Below, one piece after another: positions 9,013 through 17,312 of a stretch of 64,000 nucleotides of DNA. The notes beneath the pieces were generated by a model that was not told where the DNA came from, made no database searches, and saw nothing but the letters and a program-made list of their open reading frames with translations. Positions within the stretch are counted from its first letter, which is position 1; each line of letters begins with the position of its first letter. Source of the stretch: CAZSDU01 sp964605775 (GTDB lineage Bacteria; Bacteroidota; Bacteroidia; Bacteroidales; FEN-979). The position numbers and the translations under genes are program-made. Where the stretch lies: the NCBI GenBank assembly GCA_964605775.1, contig CAZSDU010000006.1, positions 49,443 through 113,442 on the forward strand, in the 5' to 3' direction.

Positions 9013-9843
9013 TCAAGCTTCTTCCTCCAGGCATTTATTATATTGTGTCATGGCTTTGAGACTCATGGCCATACTTGAAAAACCCCCGTCATGAAAGATG
9101 TTTTGCATGGTAATTTTACGACTAAGATCCGATAGGAGAACGATGGAAAAGTCCGCACATTCTTCAGCTGTAGCATTGCCCAAAGGTGACATCCGCTCGG
9201 TAAAATCAACCAGCCCGTCAATTCCTTTAATTCCACTGCCCGCCGTAGTTCTTGTAGGTGATTGGGAAATGGTGTTTATCCTGATTTTTTTTTCACGGCC
9301 ATAGATATACCCAAAACTTCTGGCAATGGATTCCAGTAATGATTTTGCATCTGCCATATCATTATATCCATAAAGTGTTCTTTGTGCAGCGATATATGAA
9401 AATGCGAGCACCGAACCCCATTCATTGATGGCATCCAGTTTCTTCGCGACTTGCAGTAGTTTATGAAACGACAATGCCGAAATATCAATCGTTCTTAGAA
9501 AGTAATCATAATCCAGATCATCATACTCTCTATGTTTTCTAACATTCAATGACATCCCAATAGAGTGCAGAACAAAATCGACTTTTCCGCCCAAGATATC
9601 CATTGATTGTTTAAATACTTTTTCCAGGTCGTTGACACTGGTAGCATCGGCTGGAATGATTTCCGCATTACAAAGTTTTGCAAGTTCATGAATTTCACCG
9701 AATCTTAAGGCAACAGGAGTGTTTGAAAGGGTAAAAACCGCACCTTCTTCATGGGCTCTTATTGCTGTCTTCCAGGCGATTGACTTATGATCAAGAGCAC
9801 CAAAAATGATTCCCTTTTTACCTGTCAGGAGATTGTATGCCAT
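9013..9843 (-). CDS. fabI: Enoyl-[acyl-carrier-protein] reductase (FabI type)
   Basis: NADH-dependent last reduction of each fatty-acid elongation cycle. 276 residues of the atypical short-chain dehydrogenase fold. The nucleotide-binding turn GALDHKSIAW replaces TGxxxGIG in the FabI manner, DFVLHSIG matches the family LVHSIG segment, and the active site is FSY(150)-x9-Y160-x6-K167, matching Tyr146, Tyr156 and Lys163 of Escherichia coli FabI. It lies between recN and etfB on the same strand, 41 nt after recN. Fatty-acid synthesis and oxidation genes are therefore neighbours here, though they may not share a promoter. Confidence 0.9.
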   Translation of the reverse strand: MAYNLLTGKKGIIFGALDHKSIAWKTAIRAHEEGAVFTLSNTPVALRFGEIHELAKLCNAEIIPADATSVNDLEKVFKQSMDILGGKVDFVLHSIGMSLNVRKHREYDDLDYDYFLRTIDISALSFHKLLQVAKKLDAINEWGSVLAFSYIAAQRTLYGYNDMADAKSLLESIARSFGYIYGREKKIRINTISQSPTRTTAGSGIKGIDGLVDFTERMSPLGNATAEECADFSIVLLSDLSRKITMQNIFHDGGFSSMAMSLKAMTQYNKCLEEEA

Positions 9844-9884
9844 GAGATCTTTTTTTAAAGTAATGATTTAACTAACATTAATAT

Positions 9885-11540
9885 CTAACTATTAAGCAAT
9901 TCTTTAGCAGTCTGTAAGGCTGCATTTGTCACCTTGTCATTGCTAAGCATTTTAGCTATTTCTTCCATGCGTTCTTTGGCTGACAATTGCTTAATATAAG
10001 AAGTTGTAAAATCTTGTTTTTCTGTTTTATATACTTTGTAATGCCATTCACCTTTTCCGGCAATCTGAGGAAGGTGAGTGATGGCTATGACCTGCATATG
10101 GCTTGACATTTTTTTCAGAATATCCCCAACCTTCCCAGCAATTTCTCCGGAAACTCCAATATCGATTTCGTCAAAAATAATGGTTGGGAGCAGGTTTTTC
10201 TGACTGACCATTGATTTAATACAAAGCATCAATCTCGAACGTTCGCCTCCGGAGGCTATCTTTGATATTTCATTAGGTTCAACTCCTTTATTGGCACTAA
10301 AGAGAAAGTGAATTCTGTCAAGCCCATCTTTGCTTAGCTCAGGCTGAGATTTACATTCAATGATCAAATTTGCATTGTGCATACCTAATCGGGAAGATAA
10401 TTTTACCATTTCTTTTTCAAATGCAGGGATTGCTTTTTTTCTGGCCTTGCTTATCATTTCTGCAGTTTTTAAAAGTCGAGTAGAGATATTCTCAATGGTA
10501 GATTTGACACGCTTTATCTTTTCTTCCAAATATTCACCTTCAGATAATTTATTTTCAATATTATATTTGATGTTTAAAAGTTCATCAACAGTAGTTACTT
10601 TATGCTTCTTTTCAAGTTGATAAATTTGATCCAGACGGGTGGATGTGTTTTCGATTTCAGCAGGGTTGAAAAAGATCTTGTCATTGATTCTCTCTATGCT
10701 TGAAGCAATGTCCTTGATATCGATTAAATTACTTTGCAATCTTTCCTGAATATCTAAAATTGCTTCCTGAAAGCTGGAGACGGAATGCAGATGGTGAATG
10801 ACTTCAGAAAGCCGGGAAAGAACATTAAACTCATCTTGAGCAAGAATTTCAGTGGATTTGTACAGACCTGATTTGATTTCTTCAGCATGGGTAAGCAGCT
10901 GAAGCCTGTGTTCTAATTCATCCTGCTCCCCTATTTTTAGTTCAATGCGGTTCAATTCATGGAGTAAAAAGGAGAAATAATCTCTTTCTTCTCTGGCTTT
11001 AATATCCTTTTCCTGTAAGAAGTTTAATTCATTTTCGAATTTCTGAAGTTCAAGAAAGCCGGTTCTGTATTTTGCTACATCTTCCAAATGACCCGTATAA
11101 CTATCCAGGACAGCCAGTTGAAAATTGGTGTCGTTGAGGGTAATGATTGCATTTTGCGAATGAATATTCACCAGTCTGTCTCCTAAATCCTTTAACACTG
11201 AAAGACCAACTGGTGAATCATTGATAAAAGCCCTTGATTTTCCCTGTGGATTGATTTCCCTTCGAAGAATGGCAATATTATCCTGATCAAGATCATGGGC
11301 AATAAAGAATTCATCAAGGTGATAATTTTCGATATTAAAAGTTCCCTCAATGATACACTTAAGGGATTTATTCAGAAGGACATTGCTGTCTGCACGTTGC
11401 CCGAGGATTAATGACAATGCCCCCAGGATGATCGATTTTCCTGCTCCCGTTTCTCCTGTGATCACTGAAAAACCACGGCAGAAATCAATCTCAAGGTCGT
11501 GAATTAATGCATAATTTTTGATGGCAAGTTTCTGGAGCAT
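9885..11540 (-). CDS. recN: DNA repair protein RecN
   Basis: SMC-like ATPase acting early in double-strand break repair. 551 residues, usual length. Walker A GETGAGKS is at residues 29-36. A long coiled-coil middle follows, broken near residue 300, then the ABC signature ASGGERSRL and Walker B IIFDEIDIGVSG with the D-loop. The C-terminus ends with the typical ITHLPQIAGKG switch histidine region. It sits 14 nt behind the DUF4835/PorD gene in a run of housekeeping genes, an order I recall from other Bacteroidota. Confidence 0.97.
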   Translation of the reverse strand: MLQKLAIKNYALIHDLEIDFCRGFSVITGETGAGKSIILGALSLILGQRADSNVLLNKSLKCIIEGTFNIENYHLDEFFIAHDLDQDNIAILRREINPQGKSRAFINDSPVGLSVLKDLGDRLVNIHSQNAIITLNDTNFQLAVLDSYTGHLEDVAKYRTGFLELQKFENELNFLQEKDIKAREERDYFSFLLHELNRIELKIGEQDELEHRLQLLTHAEEIKSGLYKSTEILAQDEFNVLSRLSEVIHHLHSVSSFQEAILDIQERLQSNLIDIKDIASSIERINDKIFFNPAEIENTSTRLDQIYQLEKKHKVTTVDELLNIKYNIENKLSEGEYLEEKIKRVKSTIENISTRLLKTAEMISKARKKAIPAFEKEMVKLSSRLGMHNANLIIECKSQPELSKDGLDRIHFLFSANKGVEPNEISKIASGGERSRLMLCIKSMVSQKNLLPTIIFDEIDIGVSGEIAGKVGDILKKMSSHMQVIAITHLPQIAGKGEWHYKVYKTEKQDFTTSYIKQLSAKERMEEIAKMLSNDKVTNAALQTAKELLNS

Positions 11541-11554
11541 AAAAACAATTTATC

Positions 11555-12460
11555 CTATTTTGCATCAAGAATTGCCTGATATTTAGAGCTATTGGCAGGA
11601 TCGATTTCTTTCAACAGATTGGTTACATTCGTTTTTTCCATCGGAGGAACACGCTGGTCAGAATAAATATTCACAAATTCATCCCTTTTGGCATCAAAAA
11701 CAAGTTGGAGGGCATATAAGCCCGGTTTGGCATTATAAACTTTCTGGAGCAGATTAAGACTTTCTGTCGTATTATTTCTTCCCTGATCAACTTTCTCGTA
11801 CATCTGATCGAGTCCGAGACGATGAAAAGAATAAGCAAACTCTCTTAAACCGGAATTTGCCGGATTCATATAACCATTGATCAGCCAGTATCTGTTTTTA
11901 TCATTTTCATATGCTTTCCATCCAGGTTCCTGGGCATTTTGAGCGGCATTCACCACTTCCTGAGCTTTTTCAAGGAAAGGAGATCCGCCGTTAAGGGAAT
12001 ACGAATCAAAATAAAGACCCAGTAATACATAGGAATAGTAAGCCATGAGGGAGGTTAAATTGGACGTAAAAGTGCCATCTGAATAATCCAGGGGTTGATA
12101 TTCGACATACCTGAATTGAATTCCTTTGTCAATATAGTTCAGCAGGACAGAGTTATAGGCTGTATTTAAAACGGGCCGACGTAAAACGACATTTAAATTG
12201 GCCCTGAATTCATCAGATCCAAGACGGTCAGTCACTGTCATTAACATTGTGCATTCTATTCTTTCTTCGGTTTTAAAATTATAATTGGACCATTTGCGGT
12301 TGTTCATGAACTCAAAAAGGGCATTTTGCAAGGTTTCAAAAATCTTTTTATCCGTTCCTTCAAGCTGGGGAGAGGTCACATTTATTGAACAATTAAATTC
12401 CTGGGAATGAAGATCAAGGAAAATCAGCAGAAACGCAAAAACGAATAATAGTTTTTTCAT
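11555..12460 (-). CDS. DUF4835 family secreted protein, PorD-type T9SS-associated protein
   Basis: 301-residue exported protein with a clear signal peptide (MKKLLFVFAFLLIFLDLHSQ). The ATG at 12460 starts the signal peptide 1 nt after the coaBC stop; the frame extends upstream, but only inside coaBC. The mature part is the Bacteroidota-specific DUF4835 family, which some databases name PorD and link to the type IX secretion system. The features I recall are an N-terminal CSINV strand, SYVLLGLYFDSYS in the middle and a C-terminal helical part. Its place between coaBC and recN is typical of the phylum. Presence of T9SS cargo elsewhere in this window fits a secretion role, but the molecular role is not visible in the sequence. 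Confidence 0.75.
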   Translation of the reverse strand: MKKLLFVFAFLLIFLDLHSQEFNCSINVTSPQLEGTDKKIFETLQNALFEFMNNRKWSNYNFKTEERIECTMLMTVTDRLGSDEFRANLNVVLRRPVLNTAYNSVLLNYIDKGIQFRYVEYQPLDYSDGTFTSNLTSLMAYYSYVLLGLYFDSYSLNGGSPFLEKAQEVVNAAQNAQEPGWKAYENDKNRYWLINGYMNPANSGLREFAYSFHRLGLDQMYEKVDQGRNNTTESLNLLQKVYNAKPGLYALQLVFDAKRDEFVNIYSDQRVPPMEKTNVTNLLKEIDPANSSKYQAILDAK

Positions 12461-12461
12461 A

Positions 12462-13676
12462 TCAGTCTGAATTAATATTCTGTTTTTGACCGCAGATAAC
12501 ATCAAAGATGTCGGAGGCAACATTCTTTTTCGATTTCAACACGCCATGAATGACATTACCTTTTTTATCTATGATTGTAATTCTATTGGTTGGACAATTG
12601 AATCCCTCACCTTTTACATTTGCAGCATTCAATACAATAAAATCAAGGTTTTTAGTTTTCAGTTTCTTTCTTGCATTCTGAATTTCATTGTTTGTTTCCA
12701 AGGCAAAACCAACGATGATTTGATGTTTTCTTTTCTGTTGACCAAGTTGATTGAGAATGTCAGGGGTAGGTAAAAGATCAAGATGCAAGGGTTTATTTTT
12801 TTTCTTAATTTTCTGCGACTGTGGTTCTTTTACTTTAAAATCAGCGACTGCAGCTGCCATCATAATGATATCAGCTGATTTTGACTCGCCGAGACAAGCC
12901 TGGTGCATCTCGTCTGCAGATTCAACATTGATTCTGGTAATGGATGGGTGATATACTGAAAGGTTTGTGGGGCCCGTGATCAGGAGAACTTCTCCTCCTC
13001 TTGAGGCCGCCTCTTCGGCCAAAGCGAAACCCATTCTGCCAGAGGAATAATTTCCAATAAACCTCACAGGATCAATCTTTTCATAAGTTGGTCCTGCGGT
13101 GATCAGAATTTTTTTTTTACCTAAACTCTTGTTTTGTTTAAAATGTGACTCAATGAGATGGAGGATAATTTCCGGTTCCTCCAGTCGTCCTGGTCCGGAA
13201 AGACCACTGGCCAATTCTCCCACCTGAGGTTCAATGATGGTATTACCGTAGGAACGGAGTTGTGTAATGTTCTTTTGGGTTGAAGGGTGCAGATACATAT
13301 CCATGTCCATTGCGGGTGCAATAAAGACCGGGCATTTGGCCGATAAATATGCCGTTATAACAAAATTATCGGCAATCCCATTTGCCATTTTTCCAAGTGA
13401 ATTGGCGGTTACAGGAGCAAATAGCATAAGGTCTGCCCATTGTCCCAATTCCACGTGGTTATTCCAGCTACCGTTTTCAGGGTGGAAGGGTTCAACCATA
13501 ACGGGATGTGAAGACAAGGTCGCCAGGGTTAGGGGTGTCACAAAGTCTCTGGCGATGGGAGTCATGATAACTTTGATTTCAGCACCTTCTTTGATAAGCA
13601 GACGGATCAGCAAAGGGATTTTATAGGCAGCGATACTGCCAGTAATGCCAATGACTATTTTTTTTCCCTTTAGCAT
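12462..13676 (-). CDS. coaBC: Bifunctional phosphopantothenoylcysteine decarboxylase / phosphopantothenate-cysteine ligase
   Basis: Makes 4'-phosphopantetheine precursors for coenzyme A. The N-terminal CoaC half (about residues 1-185) is a flavodoxin-like FMN domain with GITGSIAAYK, the SSHPVMVEPFH segment holding the catalytic His, APATANS-like APVTANSLGKM and PAMDMDMY. The C-terminal CoaB half has ITAGPTYEKIDPVRFIGN(Y)SSGRMG, MAAAVADF and a lysine-rich KIKKKNKP segment. The 404-residue length is standard. It lies 18 nt after rpoZ, with the next gene starting 1 nt after its stop, so translation is probably coupled. Confidence 0.96.
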   Translation of the reverse strand: MLKGKKIVIGITGSIAAYKIPLLIRLLIKEGAEIKVIMTPIARDFVTPLTLATLSSHPVMVEPFHPENGSWNNHVELGQWADLMLFAPVTANSLGKMANGIADNFVITAYLSAKCPVFIAPAMDMDMYLHPSTQKNITQLRSYGNTIIEPQVGELASGLSGPGRLEEPEIILHLIESHFKQNKSLGKKKILITAGPTYEKIDPVRFIGNYSSGRMGFALAEEAASRGGEVLLITGPTNLSVYHPSITRINVESADEMHQACLGESKSADIIMMAAAVADFKVKEPQSQKIKKKNKPLHLDLLPTPDILNQLGQQKRKHQIIVGFALETNNEIQNARKKLKTKNLDFIVLNAANVKGEGFNCPTNRITIIDKKGNVIHGVLKSKKNVASDIFDVICGQKQNINSD

Positions 13677-13694
13677 GGTGATTGTTTTGAAGAA

Positions 13695-14030
13695 TTAGAA
13701 ATCTTCTGCTTTTTCCTTATGTGGATTTCTGAAGTACACTTCATCATTCAGGTATTCATGAATGGAGATCAGGGTCGGTTTGGGAAGATGTTCATAGTAT
13801 TTCGCAATTTCAATTTGTTCACGATTTTCAAATACTTCTTCCAGGTTATCCGTTGTAGTGGCAAATTCAGAAATTTTCTGATTTAATTCTTCTTTCATTT
13901 CCAATCCGATCTGGTTGGCTCTTTTTGAAAGCACTGCCACCGTCTCATAAATATTGTTCGTCCCCTTTGTGAAATCTTCAATATTACGTGTAACGGCATT
14001 GAGTTCAGTTTTAATTTTTTTGTAATCCAT
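13695..14030 (-). CDS. rpoZ: DNA-directed RNA polymerase omega subunit, Bacteroidota type
   Basis: Small subunit helping assemble RNA polymerase. 111 residues of the Rpb6/omega family in the form seen in Bacteroidota: MDYKKI at the start, NIYETVAVLSKRANQI matching the conserved omega helix, then DNLEEVFENREQIEIAKYYE and a C-terminal PKPTLISIHEYLNDE region. It starts 4 nt after the bamD stop and precedes coaBC, the usual setting in this phylum (as gmk-rpoZ-coaBC is in others). Confidence 0.9.
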   Translation of the reverse strand: MDYKKIKTELNAVTRNIEDFTKGTNNIYETVAVLSKRANQIGLEMKEELNQKISEFATTTDNLEEVFENREQIEIAKYYEHLPKPTLISIHEYLNDEVYFRNPHKEKAEDF

Positions 14031-14034
14031 GGTT

Positions 14035-14874
14035 TTATAATGGTTTTGTTAATTGTTCTGTTTTTCTTTGATCCTTTTGATAGATCAACTCAAGTTCCTT
14101 TCTGGATTTTTCCTTTAAATCTTTTACTTCTGAAAGAAACTGACTTTCGGGATATTGACTTACAAATTCATTATATGCATTAATTGCTTTTAAATGTCTG
14201 TCTTTTTTCTTTTCCTCTATACTCTCTTTCGCGAATCGATGATAAGATTTAAAGATTAAAAAGAGGATTTCTTCTTTACGGCTGGTTCCCGGAAACTCTT
14301 TCAGAATATTGCTAAGCGCCTGGATTGCGGCAGCATAATCATCCATTCTGTAATACATTTTGGCTATCCGGTAATCCTTATGTTCGAGTTTTTCTCTGAG
14401 TTTATCAATCAGATCATTGCATTCCGATACTCTTTTACTGCTGGGGTATATATTTGTAAAAAGCTGCAGATCCTTGATTGCATCGTAAGTGGTGGTCTGG
14501 TCGAGGGTAAAATCAGGGGAACTGAGATAATTACAATAGGCGCTCATGAATAAACATTCTTCAGCAAGCTGGGAATTAGGAAAATTGTTTGCGTATCTTT
14601 TAAAATAATAGGAAGCCAGGGTATAATCCTTCTGATTGTAATAACAATAAGCATAGGCATAATAAATCTTCTCTGATTTGTCTGTCGCCCTCATCACCCC
14701 TACCAGTTGATCAAATAGCTGAAGTGCTTTGGAATAATCTTTTTCATTATAATATTTCATGGCAGCTTCATATTTTTCATCCACGGATCCATTTTTGACC
14801 AGTTTCTGAAAGCCGCATGAATTAAGGCTTACAATGAATAAAAAAGAAACAAGAATACGGAAGGTTAATTTCAT
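14035..14874 (-). CDS. bamD: Outer membrane assembly lipoprotein BamD
   Basis: TPR lipoprotein of the BAM complex that inserts beta-barrels into the outer membrane. 279 residues from the ATG at 14874. The signal peptide ends in lipobox LNSC, so the acylated Cys would be about residue 20. Five TPR-like helical pairs follow, including YYNEKDYSKALQLFDQLV and YYNQKDYTLASYYFKRYANN, and a charged C-terminal tail. A frame extension to 14889 adds five residues before a better start and is rejected. First gene of the long minus-strand run. A -7 element lies only 4 nt upstream, so the mRNA may be leaderless or nearly so. Confidence 0.92.
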   Translation of the reverse strand: MKLTFRILVSFLFIVSLNSCGFQKLVKNGSVDEKYEAAMKYYNEKDYSKALQLFDQLVGVMRATDKSEKIYYAYAYCYYNQKDYTLASYYFKRYANNFPNSQLAEECLFMSAYCNYLSSPDFTLDQTTTYDAIKDLQLFTNIYPSSKRVSECNDLIDKLREKLEHKDYRIAKMYYRMDDYAAAIQALSNILKEFPGTSRKEEILFLIFKSYHRFAKESIEEKKKDRHLKAINAYNEFVSQYPESQFLSEVKDLKEKSRKELELIYQKDQRKTEQLTKPL

Positions 14875-14878
14875 GGCG

Positions 14879-14886
14879 CAAAGGTA
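14879..14886 (-). promoter_or_regulatory. Candidate -7 promoter element for bamD run
   Basis: Minus strand TACCTTTG, a full match to TAnnTTTG. Only 4 nt separate it from the bamD ATG, which would give a leaderless or very short 5' leader. No clear -33 TTG at the usual distance. Confidence 0.5.
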
Positions 14887-14908
14887 CAATTTTTCATTGA
14901 AATTTTGG

Positions 14909-14916
14909 TATTTTTG
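14909..14916 (+). promoter_or_regulatory. Candidate -7 promoter element for the alpha-oxoamine synthase gene
   Basis: TATTTTTG matches TAnnTTTG 53 nt before the GTG start at 14970. It overlaps the upstream region of the divergent bamD promoter. No distinct -33 element is seen. Confidence 0.45.
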
Positions 14917-14969
14917 CCGGCGAAAGCATTATCTATTGTAACGTAACAATCAACAAAATCTTATCTACC

Positions 14970-16223
14970 GTGGATATTTTCGAAAAAGTAGTGAATCATA
15001 TGGGGCCATTGGGTCAGCTCGCTGATTATGGATACGGGTATTATTTTTTTCCAAAACTTGAGGGGGAAATATCCAACCGTATGTTTTTCAGAGGAAAGCC
15101 TGTTCTGGTCTGGAGTTTAAATAATTATCTGGGGTTGGCCAATCACCCGGAAGTCAGGAAAGCTGATGCTGAAGCATCAGCAGCCTACGGTCTGGCATCC
15201 CCCATGGGAGCAAGGATGATGTCGGGACAAACGGAATATCATGAAAAGCTGGAAAGGGAGCTTGCGGAATTTGAACATAAAGAATCTGCGTATCTGCTTA
15301 ATTTTGGTTATATGGGCATGGTTTCCATCATCGACTCACTCCTCGACCGTCATGATGTAGTGGTTTATGATTCGGAATCGCATGCCTGTATTCTGGATGG
15401 TCTAAGGCTGCATATGGGCAAACGTTTTGTTTTCCCGCATAACAATTTGGAAAAGTTTGAACAGCAGCTTAAACGTGCCCGGAAATTAGCCGATCAGAAC
15501 AAGGGGGGAATACTGGTCATCACAGAAGGCGTTTTTGGTATGCCTGGAGATTTAGGAAATCTTAGCGGCATGTTACAGTTTAAAGACAAATATGGATTCA
15601 GGTTGTTGGTGGATGATGCACATGGATTTGGCACCATGGGAAAAAATGGGTCCGGTACTTCTGAGGAGCAGGGAGTAGTTGATGGCGTTGATGTTTATTT
15701 TGGCACTTTTGCCAAAGCCATGGCAGGAATCGGTGCCTTTGTTGCCAGTGAAAAACGGATTATCAAAGCCTTGACATTCAATATGCGTTCACAGATTTTC
15801 GCCAAATCATTACCTATGCCCATGGTTATTGGTTCCCTGAAACGCCTTGAATTACTCCGCAACCAGCCTGAATTAAAAGATAAATTATGGACCATTGTAA
15901 GGGCTTTGCAGCATGGATTACGGGAAAAGGGTTTCGACATTGGTCGTACCCAATCACCGGTAACCCCTGTTTTTCTGAAAGGTGGACTGGGTGAAGCCAC
16001 ACAGATCGTTGCAGATTTACGGGAAAACTATGGTGTATTTTGTTCCATGGTAATTTATCCCGTTGTCCCAAAAGGAGTGATTATGCTGAGACTAATCCCT
16101 ACTGCATCGCATACGCTTGAGGATGTAACTTATACCATAGATGCATTTTCCGAGGTCAGAAAAAAACTCGATGAAGGGAAGTATTCTTCGGGAGTTATTC
16201 CCGATGTTGCCGATATTTATTAG
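14970..16223 (+). CDS. Alpha-oxoamine synthase, serine palmitoyltransferase / cysteate acyltransferase-like
   Basis: PLP enzyme condensing an amino acid with an acyl thioester. In Bacteroidota this family makes the long-chain base of sphingolipids (serine palmitoyltransferase) or of sulfonolipids (cysteate acyltransferase, capnine route). 417 residues. Visible active-site residues are His138 (SESHAC, stacking on PLP), DDAHGFG at 215-221 and the Schiff-base lysine Lys249 in GTFAKAMAG. ITEGVFGMPGD and RLIPTASHT are also conserved. The start is GTG; no ATG precedes the conserved MDIFEK opening. The membrane protein gene follows after 6 nt. I cannot tell the amino-acid substrate apart from sequence alone, so no symbol is given. 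Confidence 0.85.
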   Translation: MDIFEKVVNHMGPLGQLADYGYGYYFFPKLEGEISNRMFFRGKPVLVWSLNNYLGLANHPEVRKADAEASAAYGLASPMGARMMSGQTEYHEKLERELAEFEHKESAYLLNFGYMGMVSIIDSLLDRHDVVVYDSESHACILDGLRLHMGKRFVFPHNNLEKFEQQLKRARKLADQNKGGILVITEGVFGMPGDLGNLSGMLQFKDKYGFRLLVDDAHGFGTMGKNGSGTSEEQGVVDGVDVYFGTFAKAMAGIGAFVASEKRIIKALTFNMRSQIFAKSLPMPMVIGSLKRLELLRNQPELKDKLWTIVRALQHGLREKGFDIGRTQSPVTPVFLKGGLGEATQIVADLRENYGVFCSMVIYPVVPKGVIMLRLIPTASHTLEDVTYTIDAFSEVRKKLDEGKYSSGVIPDVADIY

Positions 16224-16229
16224 CCATTC

Positions 16230-17285
16230 ATGGAGAGGGAATCGCATTCCACACGGGAACAGATTTATCGTATCTACCGGAGGGTTCGTTTCCTGATCAG
16301 GCGTACCTGGAAAACAAAGACCAGCTTAATCATCTCTGAACAACCTGTACCTAAGAAGGAATTAACACTTCGGTACAGGATTTATCGGGTTTACAGAATA
16401 CTCAGGTTTTTATGGCGAACGGGAGCGCTGACGACCGTACCGGTAAAAAATATCGCTGGTTCATTCAGGTTTACAGATTATCCGAAACGAACATATCTGG
16501 CCATCGGAATCAATTCTCTCGCCGTTTTTCTGATTACCTATCTTCTTGTTTATTTTTTAAGCCACCTGATCACAGCGCTTTCTGCTTCTGCATTCGGCAT
16601 AAGAACTATATTATACTATTATGATGTGGAATATCTGATCCGGGGTTATGACTGGACAGATGACGCAGTGAAAGCCGTATTCAGCAGCGCTCCCTTGTTT
16701 TCTTTGCTGTTTGCCCTATTGCTTTTGATCCTTTATCTTTATGTTGCTGCTGAGACGGGTTTACTGAGATTATTCGTATTGTGGACATTCTGTCATTTTA
16801 TCCTCCGCTTTTTTGGTGATATGTTTGTGGGTGTCATCCTGGATGAAGGTTTCGGTTATGTAATCATGTATCTTTTTGTCATGGATACCGGGAAAATGAT
16901 CCTCTGCCTATTTGCATTTATATGCCTTTTCACGCTCGGTTATATGATGACACGATATTTCCTGTACTCAGGAAATTCATATTTTAACGCGATAAGGAGA
17001 AATAACAGGATCAGGTTTGTCCTTGCTCAGTTTATTCTGCCCATGATTCTCGGGAATATCATTATCATTCTCCTGAAGATTCCACAGATTACCCTGTTTG
17101 AAATATTCCTGAACGCTTCAATGCTCTTTTTACTTTTACCCGTATTATTAAGAAGCATCAATCTTCAGGATCTTTTCTTTGATGAAGACCCCAGAAAGGT
17201 GAAAATCGTTGTGAGATATATTGTTATGGCAATACTACTTGGAATTGCTTTTCGGGTTGTATTGAGTATCGGGATCAATTTTTAA
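16230..17285 (+). CDS. Hypothetical multi-pass membrane protein with duplicated basic N-terminus
   Basis: Not recognised. 351 residues. The first ~75 residues are cytosolic and strongly basic and contain an imperfect duplication: IYRIYRRVRFLIRR near residues 12-25 and IYRVYRILRFLWR near 51-63. About seven hydrophobic helices follow from residue ~90 to the end, with short loops. The gene starts 6 nt after the alpha-oxoamine synthase and is almost certainly in its operon, so a role in handling or placing the lipid product is possible but only inferred. I see no transporter signature or catalytic motif. Confidence 0.65.
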   Translation: MERESHSTREQIYRIYRRVRFLIRRTWKTKTSLIISEQPVPKKELTLRYRIYRVYRILRFLWRTGALTTVPVKNIAGSFRFTDYPKRTYLAIGINSLAVFLITYLLVYFLSHLITALSASAFGIRTILYYYDVEYLIRGYDWTDDAVKAVFSSAPLFSLLFALLLLILYLYVAAETGLLRLFVLWTFCHFILRFFGDMFVGVILDEGFGYVIMYLFVMDTGKMILCLFAFICLFTLGYMMTRYFLYSGNSYFNAIRRNNRIRFVLAQFILPMILGNIIIILLKIPQITLFEIFLNASMLFLLLPVLLRSINLQDLFFDEDPRKVKIVVRYIVMAILLGIAFRVVLSIGINF

Positions 17286-17312
17286 GCTTTCGCAATAGAT
17301 CCGGGAACAATT

